Source: Bacillota bacterium (lineage in GTDB: Bacteria; Bacillota; Clostridia; Oscillospirales; Acutalibacteraceae). From it: 64,000 nucleotides of DNA. The stretch is from assembly GCA_023416955.1 (NCBI GenBank), contig JAEZGM010000012.1, positions 23,968 through 87,967 on the forward strand, in the 5' to 3' direction. The stretch's first letter is position 1, and the number at the start of each line of letters is the position of its first letter. This document shows, piece by piece, positions 42,778 to 52,779 of this stretch. The notes below the pieces were generated by a model. It ran no database searches, was not told where the DNA came from, and worked only from the letters and a program-made list of their open reading frames with translations. A program made the position numbers and the translations under genes.

Positions 42778-44475
42778 ATGAGGATTGATTTGTATCCTGA
42801 AAAAGCACAATACATAACCGGTGAAAAAGTGCAGTTAATCGCGCAGCTGGATGCGTTTCCACCGAAAAACACTATTGCTATCCTGCAAGTTTATCATTTG
42901 GATCAGCAGATTTTATCTTTTCAGATGCCGGCCCAAAAGGTGATGTGTTTTGAAGTTGGAGATTTTTCTCAGTGCTTTGCGGGCTTTGGGGCAGAGTTGT
43001 CCATTCTGCATAACGGGAATGAAACAGCATTTGCATCGACTGCTTTCGATGTGGTGGCAAGGCACAGCCAAGTGATTCGTTATGGCTTTCTCAGCGATTT
43101 TGGGTCAGAAGAAAACGAGTGTACGGATGTTGAGACGTTAAGAAAATTCCATATCAATATGGTGCAGTATTATGACTGGTCTTATCGTCATGACGATTTG
43201 GTTTCGCCTGAAAACCAGTATTCTGATATGATGGGACGATGGGTGGATTTGGAAACGGTAAAAACAAAAATTGCCGCCTGCCGCCGCTTTGGGATCAAAT
43301 CCCTTGGATACGGCGCGGTCTATGCAGCCTCGAGAACATTTTATGAAAAGCATCCGGATTGGGCGCTTTATACCGCCGCAGGGGAACCGTTTGTTTTCAT
43401 TGATACTTTTTATCTGATGAATATCGCAGAAAATTCTCCGTGGCACGACCATATTATCAATGAGTACGCAAAAGCAGTTTCACAGGTGGGATTTGACGGT
43501 ATCCATATGGACACCTACGGATTTCCCAAAACCGCATTTTCAAGTACAAAGGATAGGATTCGGTTGGATGAAGAATATCCGCACTTGATTGAGAATATAA
43601 AAAAGGCATTGAATCAGATTCAATCGGACAATTACCTGATTTTCAACAATGTGGGAAATTGGCCGGTGCAGTCGGTGGCCGACACGGAACAGGATGCGAT
43701 TTATATTGAAGTTTGGGAACCGTACTCGCAATACTGCCATATTAAACAGATTATTTTAGAAGCAGAGAAAGCATGCGGAAATCAAAAACAAGTGATTCTG
43801 GCCGCGTATCTTGCTCCGTTTCGTACAGATACACAGGAGCGCGCGCTGAACGCGGCGTTGCTTCTGACGGCCGCAATTGCTTCGAACGGAGCGACGCACC
43901 TGTTGCTCGGCGAAGAAAACGGTGTGCTCACACAAGGGTATTATGTGGATCATTCTGTTATGACGGAGCATCAATCGAAATGCTTGCGAAATTACTACGA
44001 TTTTCTGGTTCGTTATACGGAACTGCTTTATGACAAAAGCTTAAAGGATGTCAGTTTTACCCATATTGGCTGGGATAACACAGAGTATCGGTGCCTGACT
44101 CACTCTTGGAGCCCGGATGGGAAGATCGACACGCTATGGCTGACTATTCGGGAAAATGAGAAATTTAAGTGTATCAGTATCATTAATTTGGTTGGCTGCG
44201 AAAATGATGCTTGGAATCAGGGAAAAAATACTCCCGTTTCGCAAAAAGAAGTTGCGTTTGAAGTACAGGTAGACAGGAAAATAGGCGGCGTATTTTTCGC
44301 TTCACCCGACTGGGAAAAACGCGGTGCCCAACGTCTTGATTACAGCCTGAAGCATACGGATCGGGGAATTGCGGCACAATTTACGGTGCCGTATGTGGAC
44401 TTCTGGAGTATGGTCTATATTTTACTCGAAGAAGACTGTATTGATATTTCCGACATAAATGGGAAGGAGAATTGA
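42778..44475 (+). CDS. Intracellular GH66 enzyme (dextranase/CI-related)
   Basis: 565 residues and no signal peptide, so cytoplasmic, which is unusual for GH66. An N-terminal beta domain is followed by the barrel: VIRYGFLSDFG, NMVQYYDWSYRHDDLVSPE (signature of the family), VGFDGIHMDTYGFPK with nucleophile Asp near 245 and AIYIEVWEPYSQ with acid/base Glu near 311. No CBM35 insertion. Likely opens imported cyclic isomaltooligosaccharides or trims long linear ones (inference). ATG at 42778 has GGAG 6 bases ahead; the ATG at 42760 overlaps the permease stop and is a second possibility. Confidence 0.85.
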   Translation: MRIDLYPEKAQYITGEKVQLIAQLDAFPPKNTIAILQVYHLDQQILSFQMPAQKVMCFEVGDFSQCFAGFGAELSILHNGNETAFASTAFDVVARHSQVIRYGFLSDFGSEENECTDVETLRKFHINMVQYYDWSYRHDDLVSPENQYSDMMGRWVDLETVKTKIAACRRFGIKSLGYGAVYAASRTFYEKHPDWALYTAAGEPFVFIDTFYLMNIAENSPWHDHIINEYAKAVSQVGFDGIHMDTYGFPKTAFSSTKDRIRLDEEYPHLIENIKKALNQIQSDNYLIFNNVGNWPVQSVADTEQDAIYIEVWEPYSQYCHIKQIILEAEKACGNQKQVILAAYLAPFRTDTQERALNAALLLTAAIASNGATHLLLGEENGVLTQGYYVDHSVMTEHQSKCLRNYYDFLVRYTELLYDKSLKDVSFTHIGWDNTEYRCLTHSWSPDGKIDTLWLTIRENEKFKCISIINLVGCENDAWNQGKNTPVSQKEVAFEVQVDRKIGGVFFASPDWEKRGAQRLDYSLKHTDRGIAAQFTVPYVDFWSMVYILLEEDCIDISDINGKEN

Positions 44476-44477
44476 CA

Positions 44478-46160
44478 GTGGGAAAAACATGGTGGAAAAA
44501 TTCCGTGGTTTATCAGATTTATCCGCGCAGCTTTATGGACAGTAACGGCGACGGTATCGGTGATATACAGGGAATTATTCAAAAATTGGATTACATTAAG
44601 GACTTAGGTGCAGATGTCATATGGCTGTGCCCGGTGTATCAGTCCCCAAACGATGACAATGGGTATGACATCAGCGATTACCGCAGAATTATGAAGGAAT
44701 TCGGTACCATGCAGGATTTCGATAATCTGCTGAGTCAGGCGCACGAAAAGGGCATCCGGGTCATCATGGATCTCGTGGTGAACCATACTTCCGACGAGCA
44801 TCAATGGTTTGCAGAAAGCAGAAAATTAGTCAGCGGCAATTATCGTGATTATTATATCTGGCGTGAAGGAAAAGCCGGAAATCCTCCTAACAATTGGGGG
44901 AGTTGTTTCGGCGGATCGGCATGGAATTATGACGATCAGACCGGTATGTATTATCTTCATCTTTTCTCTGAAAAGCAGCCGGACCTGAACTGGAATAATC
45001 TGGAGGTAAGAAATTCAGTTTACGACGTCATGACCTGGTGGCTTGATAAAGGAATCGATGGGTTCCGAATGGACGTCATCAGTTTTATATCAAAGAATTC
45101 TGAAATGCCGGACGGAATAATCAAAGAAGGCAATCGGTTTGGTGATTTTTCACCCTACGTCATCAATGAACCGCATGTTCATGAGTATCTTCAGGAAATG
45201 AACGAGCGGGTCTTATCAAAATACAATATTGTGACAGTCGGAGAAACCCCGGATGTAACGGTATCAGAGGCCAAAAAATATGCGGGATTCAATACCGGAG
45301 AATTGAACATGGTGTTTCAGTTCGAGCATATGGGTCTTGATTCCGGAAAGCATGGAAAATGGAGCGAGAATAAGTTCCAACTCTCTGACTTGAAACGTGT
45401 GATGAGTAAGTGGCAGACAGAGTTATACGGCCACGCCTGGAACAGCCTTTACTGGAGCAATCACGACCAGCCTCGCGCTGTTTCCCGGTTTGGGAACGAC
45501 TCAAGTCCTGTCTTCTGGGAAAAGTCGGCTAAAATGCTGGCAACCTGCCTGCATATGATGCAAGGGACTCCGTTTATTTATCAGGGCGAAGAATTAGGAA
45601 TGACCAACGTTGCTTTCGACCGGCTGGAAGACTACCGTGATCTGGAAACCCTGAATGCTTATGAAGAGCTGGTAAATAACCAAAATGTCAGTGAAGAGAC
45701 CATGATGAAATATATTCATCATGTCAGTCGCGACAACGCCAGAACTCCAATGCAGTGGGATGACAGCCCCAACGCAGGATTTTCGACTTCTGCACCATGG
45801 ATTGCAGTAAATTTAAATTATCTTCATATTAATGCCAAGTGTGAAATTAACGATCCGGATTCAATTTATTTTTACTATAAAGAGCTCATCCGTATCAGAA
45901 AGGAAAATCCAATTATCGTGGAGGGGAAGTATGAACTGTTTGACGAGGAAAATATAAATATTTTCGCTTACCTAAGAACTTTGAATCAGCAAAAACTTTT
46001 GGTGCTTTGCAATTTCAGTGAAAATTCTTCTGAGATTTTGTTGCCGCAAGATTTTAAGGGAACCGATTATAAATTGCTGATTTCCAATTACAGTGATGTG
46101 AAAATCTGCAAATCCATGCAGCTCAGGCCTTATGAAGCTCTTGCCTTCCTGTATCAGTAA
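44478..46160 (+). CDS. Oligo-1,6-glucosidase (GH13_31)
   Basis: 560 residues, TIM barrel of GH13 subfamily 31. WWKNSVVYQIYPRSFMDSNGDGIGD is the N-terminus; VNHTSDEHQWF region II; DGFRMDVISFIS with the nucleophile Asp, whose next residue Val is the known marker for alpha-1,6 rather than alpha-1,4 linkage; VTVGETPDV with Glu; SNHDQPRAVSRFG with the third acid. It cuts isomaltose and isomaltooligosaccharides to glucose in the cytosol. GTG start at 44478, 8 bases after AAGGAG; the preceding TTG is too close. Confidence 0.92.
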   Translation: MGKTWWKNSVVYQIYPRSFMDSNGDGIGDIQGIIQKLDYIKDLGADVIWLCPVYQSPNDDNGYDISDYRRIMKEFGTMQDFDNLLSQAHEKGIRVIMDLVVNHTSDEHQWFAESRKLVSGNYRDYYIWREGKAGNPPNNWGSCFGGSAWNYDDQTGMYYLHLFSEKQPDLNWNNLEVRNSVYDVMTWWLDKGIDGFRMDVISFISKNSEMPDGIIKEGNRFGDFSPYVINEPHVHEYLQEMNERVLSKYNIVTVGETPDVTVSEAKKYAGFNTGELNMVFQFEHMGLDSGKHGKWSENKFQLSDLKRVMSKWQTELYGHAWNSLYWSNHDQPRAVSRFGNDSSPVFWEKSAKMLATCLHMMQGTPFIYQGEELGMTNVAFDRLEDYRDLETLNAYEELVNNQNVSEETMMKYIHHVSRDNARTPMQWDDSPNAGFSTSAPWIAVNLNYLHINAKCEINDPDSIYFYYKELIRIRKENPIIVEGKYELFDEENINIFAYLRTLNQQKLLVLCNFSENSSEILLPQDFKGTDYKLLISNYSDVKICKSMQLRPYEALAFLYQ

Positions 46161-46175
46161 TCTTTTTAAATATGG

Positions 46176-46211
46176 ATAAACCGAGACAAATTTGTCTCGG
46201 TTTATATTTTT
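46176..46211 (+). terminator. Terminator of importer-GH66-GH13 operon
   Basis: ATAAACCGAGACAAA followed directly by its exact reverse complement (46176-46205), then ATTTTTT. Strong Rho-independent form. The rest of the gap to 46390 is AT-rich. Confidence 0.85.
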
Positions 46212-46390
46212 TAATTTAAATACAAAAAAATTAAACTAAAATATAAAAAAGTAGGTATTTAATACAAATAGATTTACTTGTAAAATTACAATTAGAAAAT
46301 ATGAATAAAGATGTGTGCTATTGGTTTTCTTAAGGAGGTGAGACGATTAGGAACCGAGAAAGTTGGTGCTGAATAAAAGGAGGAAGGAAA

Positions 46391-49156
46391 ATGAAAAGTA
46401 AATTTATGCGTTTATCGGTTCTTTTTACCTGTAGCGTTTTGGTATTTACAAGCAATATTGCCTTTGCCGCCCAAAGCGCCACTACACCATCCAAATCAGA
46501 AACAAGCACAGTTGCTGCGACTGCTTCAAGCGATGGGGAAATTACAAGACTCTATACGGACAAAGCTTGCTATCAGCCGGGTAATACAGCAATCATAACT
46601 GCCGAAATTAAAAACAGTTCATCCGGCAGTATTACCCAGACGGTCAGTACCACGGTATATAAATTAAATCAGTCTGTATGGTCTCTTAATGAAAATGTCA
46701 CCATCGGAGCGAACAGTACAGAGGTGCATACAATTTCCTGGCCATGTGGCACCTCAGATTATTCAGGCTATATGGTAAAAGTCACTTTAGGAAATGGAAA
46801 TACAAAAGTAACGGCAATTGATGTTTCCTCGGATATATCTCGCTACCCGCGTTATGGATACAGTGTTGATTTCCCCGAAGGAGAAACAGCGGCCCAGAGC
46901 ACAGATCTAATGACAGAGCTTGCGCAGGATTATCACATCAATTTGGTTCAATATTATGACTGGATGTGGAGACACGAGAAGGATCTTCCCTCCGATAGCG
47001 CCACATCATGGGTCGATATGTTTGGCAATACCATATCGAAAAACAGTATTCAGCAGAGAATTAATGCCGGACATAGCTTGAATCAAAAAGCCTTGGCTTA
47101 CCAAATGGTTTATATGGCGCGAGAGGGTTATCAGAATTATGGTGTCAGCAAAGAGTGGGGACTTTACAAAAATCAGAATCGAAATATTGACTATGATCCG
47201 AATACCCCTTCCACAATTAACAACATTGATCAGTACATATTCCCGCTTGAGGGTAAGCCATCCCCAATCCTGTTTGTCTTCAATCCGTTTAACCAGCAAT
47301 GGAGGAATCTAATGGCCGGTCAGTATGCCAGCGCGATTAATACGTTGGGCTTTGACGGAATCCAGTTGGATCAAATGGGAAGCTTCTGGGGAAACGTAAA
47401 TTACTATGACTATTCCGGTAATCAGGTCGACCTGGCAAATTCGTTTTCTCCCTATGTAAATTACATAAAACAGCAATTGACCCAAAACAACAGCACAAAA
47501 AATTATGTAACAATGAATGCGGTAAACGGTGCAGCTTATCCAAATGATAATTTCTCCTCAAATGATATTATTAAAAATTCCAACACTGATTTTCAATTCA
47601 GTGAAATTTGGCAAAATTCCGCCAACTATAACGATCTGAAAAATTATGTTGACTGGCAGAGGAAAAACGACGGTGGGAAAACAATGGTATGTGCCGCTTA
47701 CATGAATCAGTACGATAACCTCGGAACAACGTATCAGGCGGAAAGCGGCAGTTTAAATGGAGTTCACAGTGCTTCTGAAAATGGTGTTACCTATGTTACC
47801 GGATTTGACCAAACCGGAGACAGTGCATCCTATACGGTTCAGGCACCAGAAGACGGAACTTACTCTTTGGCATTTCTTGCGTCCAACGGAACGGACACGC
47901 GCTCCACGAAAAGCATCTATGTTGATGGAACAAAAATGCTGGTTGCAAGTTTCGACAGCACCAGAGACGGTTTGATTCCCGCCCAGCCGAGTTGGTATAA
48001 ATATTCTACTGAGACTTCTTTTACAGCACCAAAGACACTTTACTTAACACAGGGAAGCCATACACTGAAAATTCAGCAGGATGCTGACAATCAAGGCGGA
48101 GATATTCGCCTTGATAGCATTACATTCGGTATGTTTGATGCGAATTCTGTACGTCTGACGGATGCTGTGTTGGCGTCTTCCGGAGCAATGCATATTGAAA
48201 TGGGCTCCGGCTTGTCCATAGCTAATGGCAGCACAGGCTATAGTGATGCGGTGATGCTGGGACACCCATATTACCCAAAGGCGTTTAAATCCATGAGGAA
48301 TGACCTGAGAGACGCAATGAAAAATCAATATAATTTTATTACGGGTTACGAGAATTTGCTATATGACCCGGATATCATTACGTCGGACGGCGGATTGCAA
48401 AATATCAGTATCAGCGGCCAGTCTGTTTCCGGAAGCGGAGAAGCGGGGAAAATCTGGTTTATTCCCAAAAACAAAGGGGATCAGTACGGAATTATTCACC
48501 TGATCAATATGACCTCCGAAACAGATACGGATTGGCGAAATGCCACTGCTGCGCCGGTTTCTAAAACAAATTTGTCTGTCAAATATTATATTCCATATTA
48601 TAAATCGGTCAGCGGAGTTTATGTAGCTTCTCCTGATTCCAATAATGGCCTTTCAACATCATTAAATTATTCGGTTTCCAGTGATTCTAACGGAAAATAT
48701 ATAACTTTTACCGTTCCGTCCCTGAAGTATTGGGATATGATCTATATGAATTGGGGTTCCGAATCATGTCCTTCAACAATAGAAGCGGAAAAGTCGATCC
48801 TTTCCGGTGTTGCGACAAATACAAATCACACAGGTTATACTGGAACCGGATTTGTGGATTCTTATGGTGCGGAGTACTCTTCCGTCACATTTGACGTAAG
48901 TGTACCCACCAGTGGGTATTATAAACTTGGATTCCGGTATTCTAACTGTACTTCCGGGCAATGTAACCGATTGCTCATCATGGATAATGCATCAGTAGAC
49001 AGTGTGGCATTCCCGGTTACAGCCAACTGGGATACTTGGAATACGTCGGAAAAACAGGTGTATATGCGTGCCGGAATGCACAGATCGGTGTTACTGGTGA
49101 CTAGCAGTTATGGAGGTTATATCAATCTTGATAACATATCATTGCAGGCGTCTTAA
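46391..49156 (+). CDS. Secreted GH66 with inserted CBM35 (cycloisomaltooligosaccharide glucanotransferase-like)
   Basis: 921 residues. Signal peptide (1-~27, ending SNIAFAA-QS). Beta domain, then the barrel: YPRYGYSVDF, LVQYYDWMWRHEKDL, LGFDGIQLDQMG (nucleophile Asp327), FQFSEIWQNS (acid/base Glu405). At about 448-585 a CBM35 (YQAESGSLNGVHS ... LDSITFGMF) interrupts the barrel, the hallmark of CITases and absent from simple dextranases. A C-terminal CBM (about 795-921) is added. Cleaves dextran outside the cell, giving cyclic and linear isomaltooligosaccharides. AAAAGGAGG before the ATG; an earlier AAGGAGG lies at 46332. Confidence 0.88.
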   Translation: MKSKFMRLSVLFTCSVLVFTSNIAFAAQSATTPSKSETSTVAATASSDGEITRLYTDKACYQPGNTAIITAEIKNSSSGSITQTVSTTVYKLNQSVWSLNENVTIGANSTEVHTISWPCGTSDYSGYMVKVTLGNGNTKVTAIDVSSDISRYPRYGYSVDFPEGETAAQSTDLMTELAQDYHINLVQYYDWMWRHEKDLPSDSATSWVDMFGNTISKNSIQQRINAGHSLNQKALAYQMVYMAREGYQNYGVSKEWGLYKNQNRNIDYDPNTPSTINNIDQYIFPLEGKPSPILFVFNPFNQQWRNLMAGQYASAINTLGFDGIQLDQMGSFWGNVNYYDYSGNQVDLANSFSPYVNYIKQQLTQNNSTKNYVTMNAVNGAAYPNDNFSSNDIIKNSNTDFQFSEIWQNSANYNDLKNYVDWQRKNDGGKTMVCAAYMNQYDNLGTTYQAESGSLNGVHSASENGVTYVTGFDQTGDSASYTVQAPEDGTYSLAFLASNGTDTRSTKSIYVDGTKMLVASFDSTRDGLIPAQPSWYKYSTETSFTAPKTLYLTQGSHTLKIQQDADNQGGDIRLDSITFGMFDANSVRLTDAVLASSGAMHIEMGSGLSIANGSTGYSDAVMLGHPYYPKAFKSMRNDLRDAMKNQYNFITGYENLLYDPDIITSDGGLQNISISGQSVSGSGEAGKIWFIPKNKGDQYGIIHLINMTSETDTDWRNATAAPVSKTNLSVKYYIPYYKSVSGVYVASPDSNNGLSTSLNYSVSSDSNGKYITFTVPSLKYWDMIYMNWGSESCPSTIEAEKSILSGVATNTNHTGYTGTGFVDSYGAEYSSVTFDVSVPTSGYYKLGFRYSNCTSGQCNRLLIMDNASVDSVAFPVTANWDTWNTSEKQVYMRAGMHRSVLLVTSSYGGYINLDNISLQAS

Positions 49157-49180
49157 GTGTTTTTTAGAAAGAGGGATCAA

Positions 49181-49210
49181 GGCCCCGCTAAAAAAAACTC
49201 AACCGGGGCC
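49181..49210 (+). promoter_or_regulatory. Intercistronic hairpin between GH66 and GH15 genes
   Basis: GGCCCCG (49181-49187) pairs with CGGGGCC (49204-49210), 16-base A-rich loop, no T-run. Likely message processing or partial termination. Confidence 0.55.
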
Positions 49211-49235
49211 CAAAATAATTTAGGAGGTCAGTAAA

Positions 49236-52200
49236 ATGAAAAAGGCAAGTCAAAAGAAGTTTCTGTCTACAGCAGCAATTACTCTTGTTTTCAGCATCTT
49301 GCTTAGCTTTGCCGGAATCCCCCCCATCGCACATGCGCAGACATATCCGCAAACACAATATGAAGCGGAGACCGCTACACGAAACAGCGTTACCACCAAC
49401 ACCAATCACACGGGATATACTGGAACGGGATTCGTAGATGGATACGGAGAAGTGGGTGACTATGTCCAGTTTTCCATCAGTACTGCTTCTGCGGAAGACA
49501 TAACATTGCGGTTTCGGTACAGCAATTATACCGGAGCAACAAACATCAGAGAAGTATATGTTGATGGCAGCTTTATCAGCAACGCCTACTTCTTGGACAC
49601 AGGAAGCTGGGATGCTTGGAAAACAACGGATGTCGGGACATCGTTGTCAGCAGGTACTCACACAGTAAAAGTAGCGGTTGAAAAAAGTTCAGACGGATAT
49701 ATAAACCTGGACAATTTAATTGTTACTCCGAAAAAAGTTTCAGTCAGAAGTTTATATACGTCAAACTGGAATAATATGATGGGTATTTGGCAATCAAGCA
49801 AACTGAATGATAACGATACTACAAGTGCAAAAGGTCCCAGACTTTCCGAATTGAGGTACTCCGGAAATTGGGGACAGAATCAAATTCAGGATTATACAGG
49901 ATTTTTCCGTGATGAAACAAATAATATAAAATACGATCAGACCCACAACTTTGACTCGGAAGCGTATTATGATGAAAATGGTGTTCTTCATACCAATTTT
50001 CTAAAGTACAACGGAAGCCAGCCAAGTGTTGAAATTTCAAAAGATTATGTAACGGTGCCAAATCAGAATTTTATTGTTGTAAGGTACACCTTAAAAAATT
50101 CAGGCACTTCCAGTGCAAATTACAGCATATTGGATATGCTGCATCCTAATAACAGCACGTCGAATTCGATTGCTGCCAATTATGATTCCACAAGAAAAGC
50201 AATTATTGTAAACATGAGTTCCTCATCACAACCGTATTTGGCTTTGGGTGCTTTCAGTACGCCAACTTACTATCAGGCGGCAAATGATTCTGACAGCAGT
50301 TTAAGCAGTTCAACCTGCTCGCCTTGGTACACATTTGACAACAACGGAACCCTAAAGAACAATGCAGGAGCAACTGCTAAAGACGTATCAGCCGCATTTC
50401 AGCAAACTGTAACGATAGCAGCCAACGATACGCAGTACGTTTATTTTTATCTTGCGCTGGGATCCAGCCAAAGCGAGATACAAAGTACGTGTGATACCGC
50501 AAGGGCACAAAATGGAAGCTATTGGTTCGACAATACCGCCTCCGCTTATCAAAATTGGTTCAGCGGAAAGACGATTCCTTCTTTTTCGGATACAGATCTA
50601 ACTACTATATATAAAAGAAATCTGGTAATGATCAAAAACGCAATCCGTCCTGGAAGTTCCTCAGCAGATGGAGCCATGCCCGCTACCACCAATCCATATA
50701 ATTACGGCTATAAAGTATGGGCAAGAGATTCCGCGGTTACCGCAATGGCTTTAGATGCAGCAGGGTTTACTTCGGAAGCCACGAAGTATTGGAACTGGCT
50801 TGCTGCCCGGCAAAATACGGACGGAACTTTCCATACTTGTTATGGGTTGTGGGATAATACCAATCAGAATTTCGTGGAACCTGAAAATGATTCTATAGGA
50901 TTTTTCCTGATTGGCGCTTACCAGCATTACAAGCTGACAAATGATCAAAATTTCCTCACGAATATTTACTCCGCGGTGCAAAAATCCGCCAACTATATTA
51001 TGAACAATACCAGCCAAAGCACTGGGTTCGGCCCCGCCGATAAGAGTATATGGGAGGAGGGAGATACCTCCGAATACTATACATATACTCAGGCTGCCTA
51101 TGCCATGGGATTAAAAAGCGCAGCTTTAGTTGCAGGAATCGAAGGGAACGCTACACTCAAAGACAACTATAACGGTGCAGGCAGCACGATATTAACGGCA
51201 ATCAACCGCGACAGTACAAGTCAAGGACTATGGAATGTAACCAGTGGATATTATAACCGGTGTGTTAACGCGGATCTTTCTAACAATACATTGGAGGACT
51301 CCTCCACAAATATTTTGTTTGCGTTGGGCGCCATTGATGTACAGTCTTCGAGGGCTACCAAACACATTAACAAGCTGGAGAGCGATCTTGCAAGGGATGG
51401 CTACGGTCTTCCGAGATATACAGGAGATACTTTCTATTACACCTCACAATGGAGTCCCGGAGGAAATGAAGCGCTGGAAGCATCTCCCTCTTGGCCTCAA
51501 ATGACAATGTGGGATGCGGTTTATCAAATCTATTCCGGTAACCGTGAAAAAGCTTACAATATGCTGGAATGGTTTAAGCACAGAACGGGGACTGGATTTA
51601 TGGTGACTGGAGAAGCTGCAAGCAATGTCACAGAAGCTCCTTGTGTCAGCACGGCCAGCGAACCTGTTACAGCTGCTGCATTTGTCATAGCAAGTCTGGC
51701 GTATACCAACAATTACGATATGAGGATTTATGCGTCTGAGAACAATTCAGGGTGTTATAAATCCATTAATGTTACCAGCGGAGCCAGTTCGGATTGGAGT
51801 CAGTATCAATATGTGCCTTATTATGTTGACGCACCGAATGATACGACGGTTTCCGACAGCCAGACAGATATTAAAAAAGTTTATATTAGCAATGATGCAA
51901 ACAACCTTTATTTACGAATCAATAATGTAGCTGGGACATTACCGGCATCATCCTCTCAAGATGATTTCAAAGTGACTGTGTATACGGAAGACTTTAGCAG
52001 CCAGGCCGCCACAACAACAAATAGCATTCACAATACTGCACTGGGAAGAAATATGGCTTATATGTTTACGAGAAGCAGCAATAGCAGCGATTTTAGTAAA
52101 TATAAAGTCTCTGGAGGAAGCTGGACTACAGATAAATCCATTACATCCGTAATTGCCCCACAATGGGATACTGCAACCGGTGGTATCGAGTTGATTCTCC

Positions 52201-52361
52201 CAAGATCGGAAATCGGCTCACCGGCCAATAACGCTTGGGGACACATTACAGTTGTTTTAGAGAAGTATACAAATGGTTCTTATATTGATCAGGATACAGA
52301 ACAACTAAACTATAGGCTAACTGGTAGTAGCGATTCATGGTTATACGGCAATTTTGAATAA
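49236..52361 (+). CDS. Secreted GH15 glucodextranase-like enzyme with CBM35
   Basis: 1041 residues. Signal peptide ending AHA-QT (about 34). CBM35-type domain (38-165) nearly repeats the C-terminal domain of the preceding protein. Then a beta-super-sandwich (about 170-420) and an alpha-barrel (about 440-830): YNYGYKVWARDSAVTAMAL, SIWEEGDTSEYYTYTQAAYAM with a candidate acid Glu near 607, and SPGGNEALEASPSWPQMTMWD with a second Glu near 742. Ends with a CBM9/DOMON-like domain (about 840-1041: DIKKVYISNDANNLYLRI). Fits exo-acting glucodextranase on alpha-1,6 glucan ends. No cell-wall anchor seen. AGGAGG before the ATG. Confidence 0.88.
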   Translation: MKKASQKKFLSTAAITLVFSILLSFAGIPPIAHAQTYPQTQYEAETATRNSVTTNTNHTGYTGTGFVDGYGEVGDYVQFSISTASAEDITLRFRYSNYTGATNIREVYVDGSFISNAYFLDTGSWDAWKTTDVGTSLSAGTHTVKVAVEKSSDGYINLDNLIVTPKKVSVRSLYTSNWNNMMGIWQSSKLNDNDTTSAKGPRLSELRYSGNWGQNQIQDYTGFFRDETNNIKYDQTHNFDSEAYYDENGVLHTNFLKYNGSQPSVEISKDYVTVPNQNFIVVRYTLKNSGTSSANYSILDMLHPNNSTSNSIAANYDSTRKAIIVNMSSSSQPYLALGAFSTPTYYQAANDSDSSLSSSTCSPWYTFDNNGTLKNNAGATAKDVSAAFQQTVTIAANDTQYVYFYLALGSSQSEIQSTCDTARAQNGSYWFDNTASAYQNWFSGKTIPSFSDTDLTTIYKRNLVMIKNAIRPGSSSADGAMPATTNPYNYGYKVWARDSAVTAMALDAAGFTSEATKYWNWLAARQNTDGTFHTCYGLWDNTNQNFVEPENDSIGFFLIGAYQHYKLTNDQNFLTNIYSAVQKSANYIMNNTSQSTGFGPADKSIWEEGDTSEYYTYTQAAYAMGLKSAALVAGIEGNATLKDNYNGAGSTILTAINRDSTSQGLWNVTSGYYNRCVNADLSNNTLEDSSTNILFALGAIDVQSSRATKHINKLESDLARDGYGLPRYTGDTFYYTSQWSPGGNEALEASPSWPQMTMWDAVYQIYSGNREKAYNMLEWFKHRTGTGFMVTGEAASNVTEAPCVSTASEPVTAAAFVIASLAYTNNYDMRIYASENNSGCYKSINVTSGASSDWSQYQYVPYYVDAPNDTTVSDSQTDIKKVYISNDANNLYLRINNVAGTLPASSSQDDFKVTVYTEDFSSQAATTTNSIHNTALGRNMAYMFTRSSNSSDFSKYKVSGGSWTTDKSITSVIAPQWDTATGGIELILPRSEIGSPANNAWGHITVVLEKYTNGSYIDQDTEQLNYRLTGSSDSWLYGNFE

Positions 52362-52482
52362 ACTTTAATAGTACTGTAGGCATTTACGTTTGGCCGTTTA
52401 AATCTTTATGCTTGCTTCCATGAAGAATAACAGCGCCAGCAATATCTTGCGGCTGGAAATTTCTCAGATAAAGTAAAGAAAT

Positions 52483-52545
52483 CTCCTTTTGCTATAACGG
52501 TTGTTGGGCTTCCATTTAATAGCTAACAACAGCAAAAGGAGGTTT
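52483..52545 (+). terminator. Long hairpin with T-run after the GH15 gene
   Basis: CTCCTTTTGCT (52483-52493) pairs with AGCAAAAGGAG (52531-52541), and inside GTTGTT (52500-52505) with AACAAC (52525-52530); GTTTT follows. Probable terminator of the secreted-glucanase operon, 120 bases past the stop. Confidence 0.65.
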
Positions 52546-52576
52546 TAACAAAATTATCTATGACACGACTTTAATA

Positions 52577-52620
52577 CAACTGCCCACCAAGGATGGAGAT
52601 TCATCCTTGGTGGGCAGTTG
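52577..52620. repeat. 19-bp perfect hairpin at the element boundary
   Basis: CAACTGCCCACCAAGGATG (52577-52595), loop GAGATT, then its exact reverse complement (52602-52620). No T-run. It lies between the glucanase terminator and the conjugative relic, so it may be an element end or another terminator. Between 52621 and 52779 two short frames without a start (IRDTALNAIKLHISG) look like gene debris. Confidence 0.55.
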
Positions 52621-52779
52621 TAGCATCCGGGATACGGCGCTCAACGCCATCAAGCTTCACATAAGTGGCTGTGCGGTAACAGAATCTCCGAAGGTATGCG
52701 AGCGGAGATAACTGCTGCCAAGTGTCTCGGAATCCCTGCAAAAGAAATACCGGAAGCAGAAATTCAAGGAGGAATTGAT

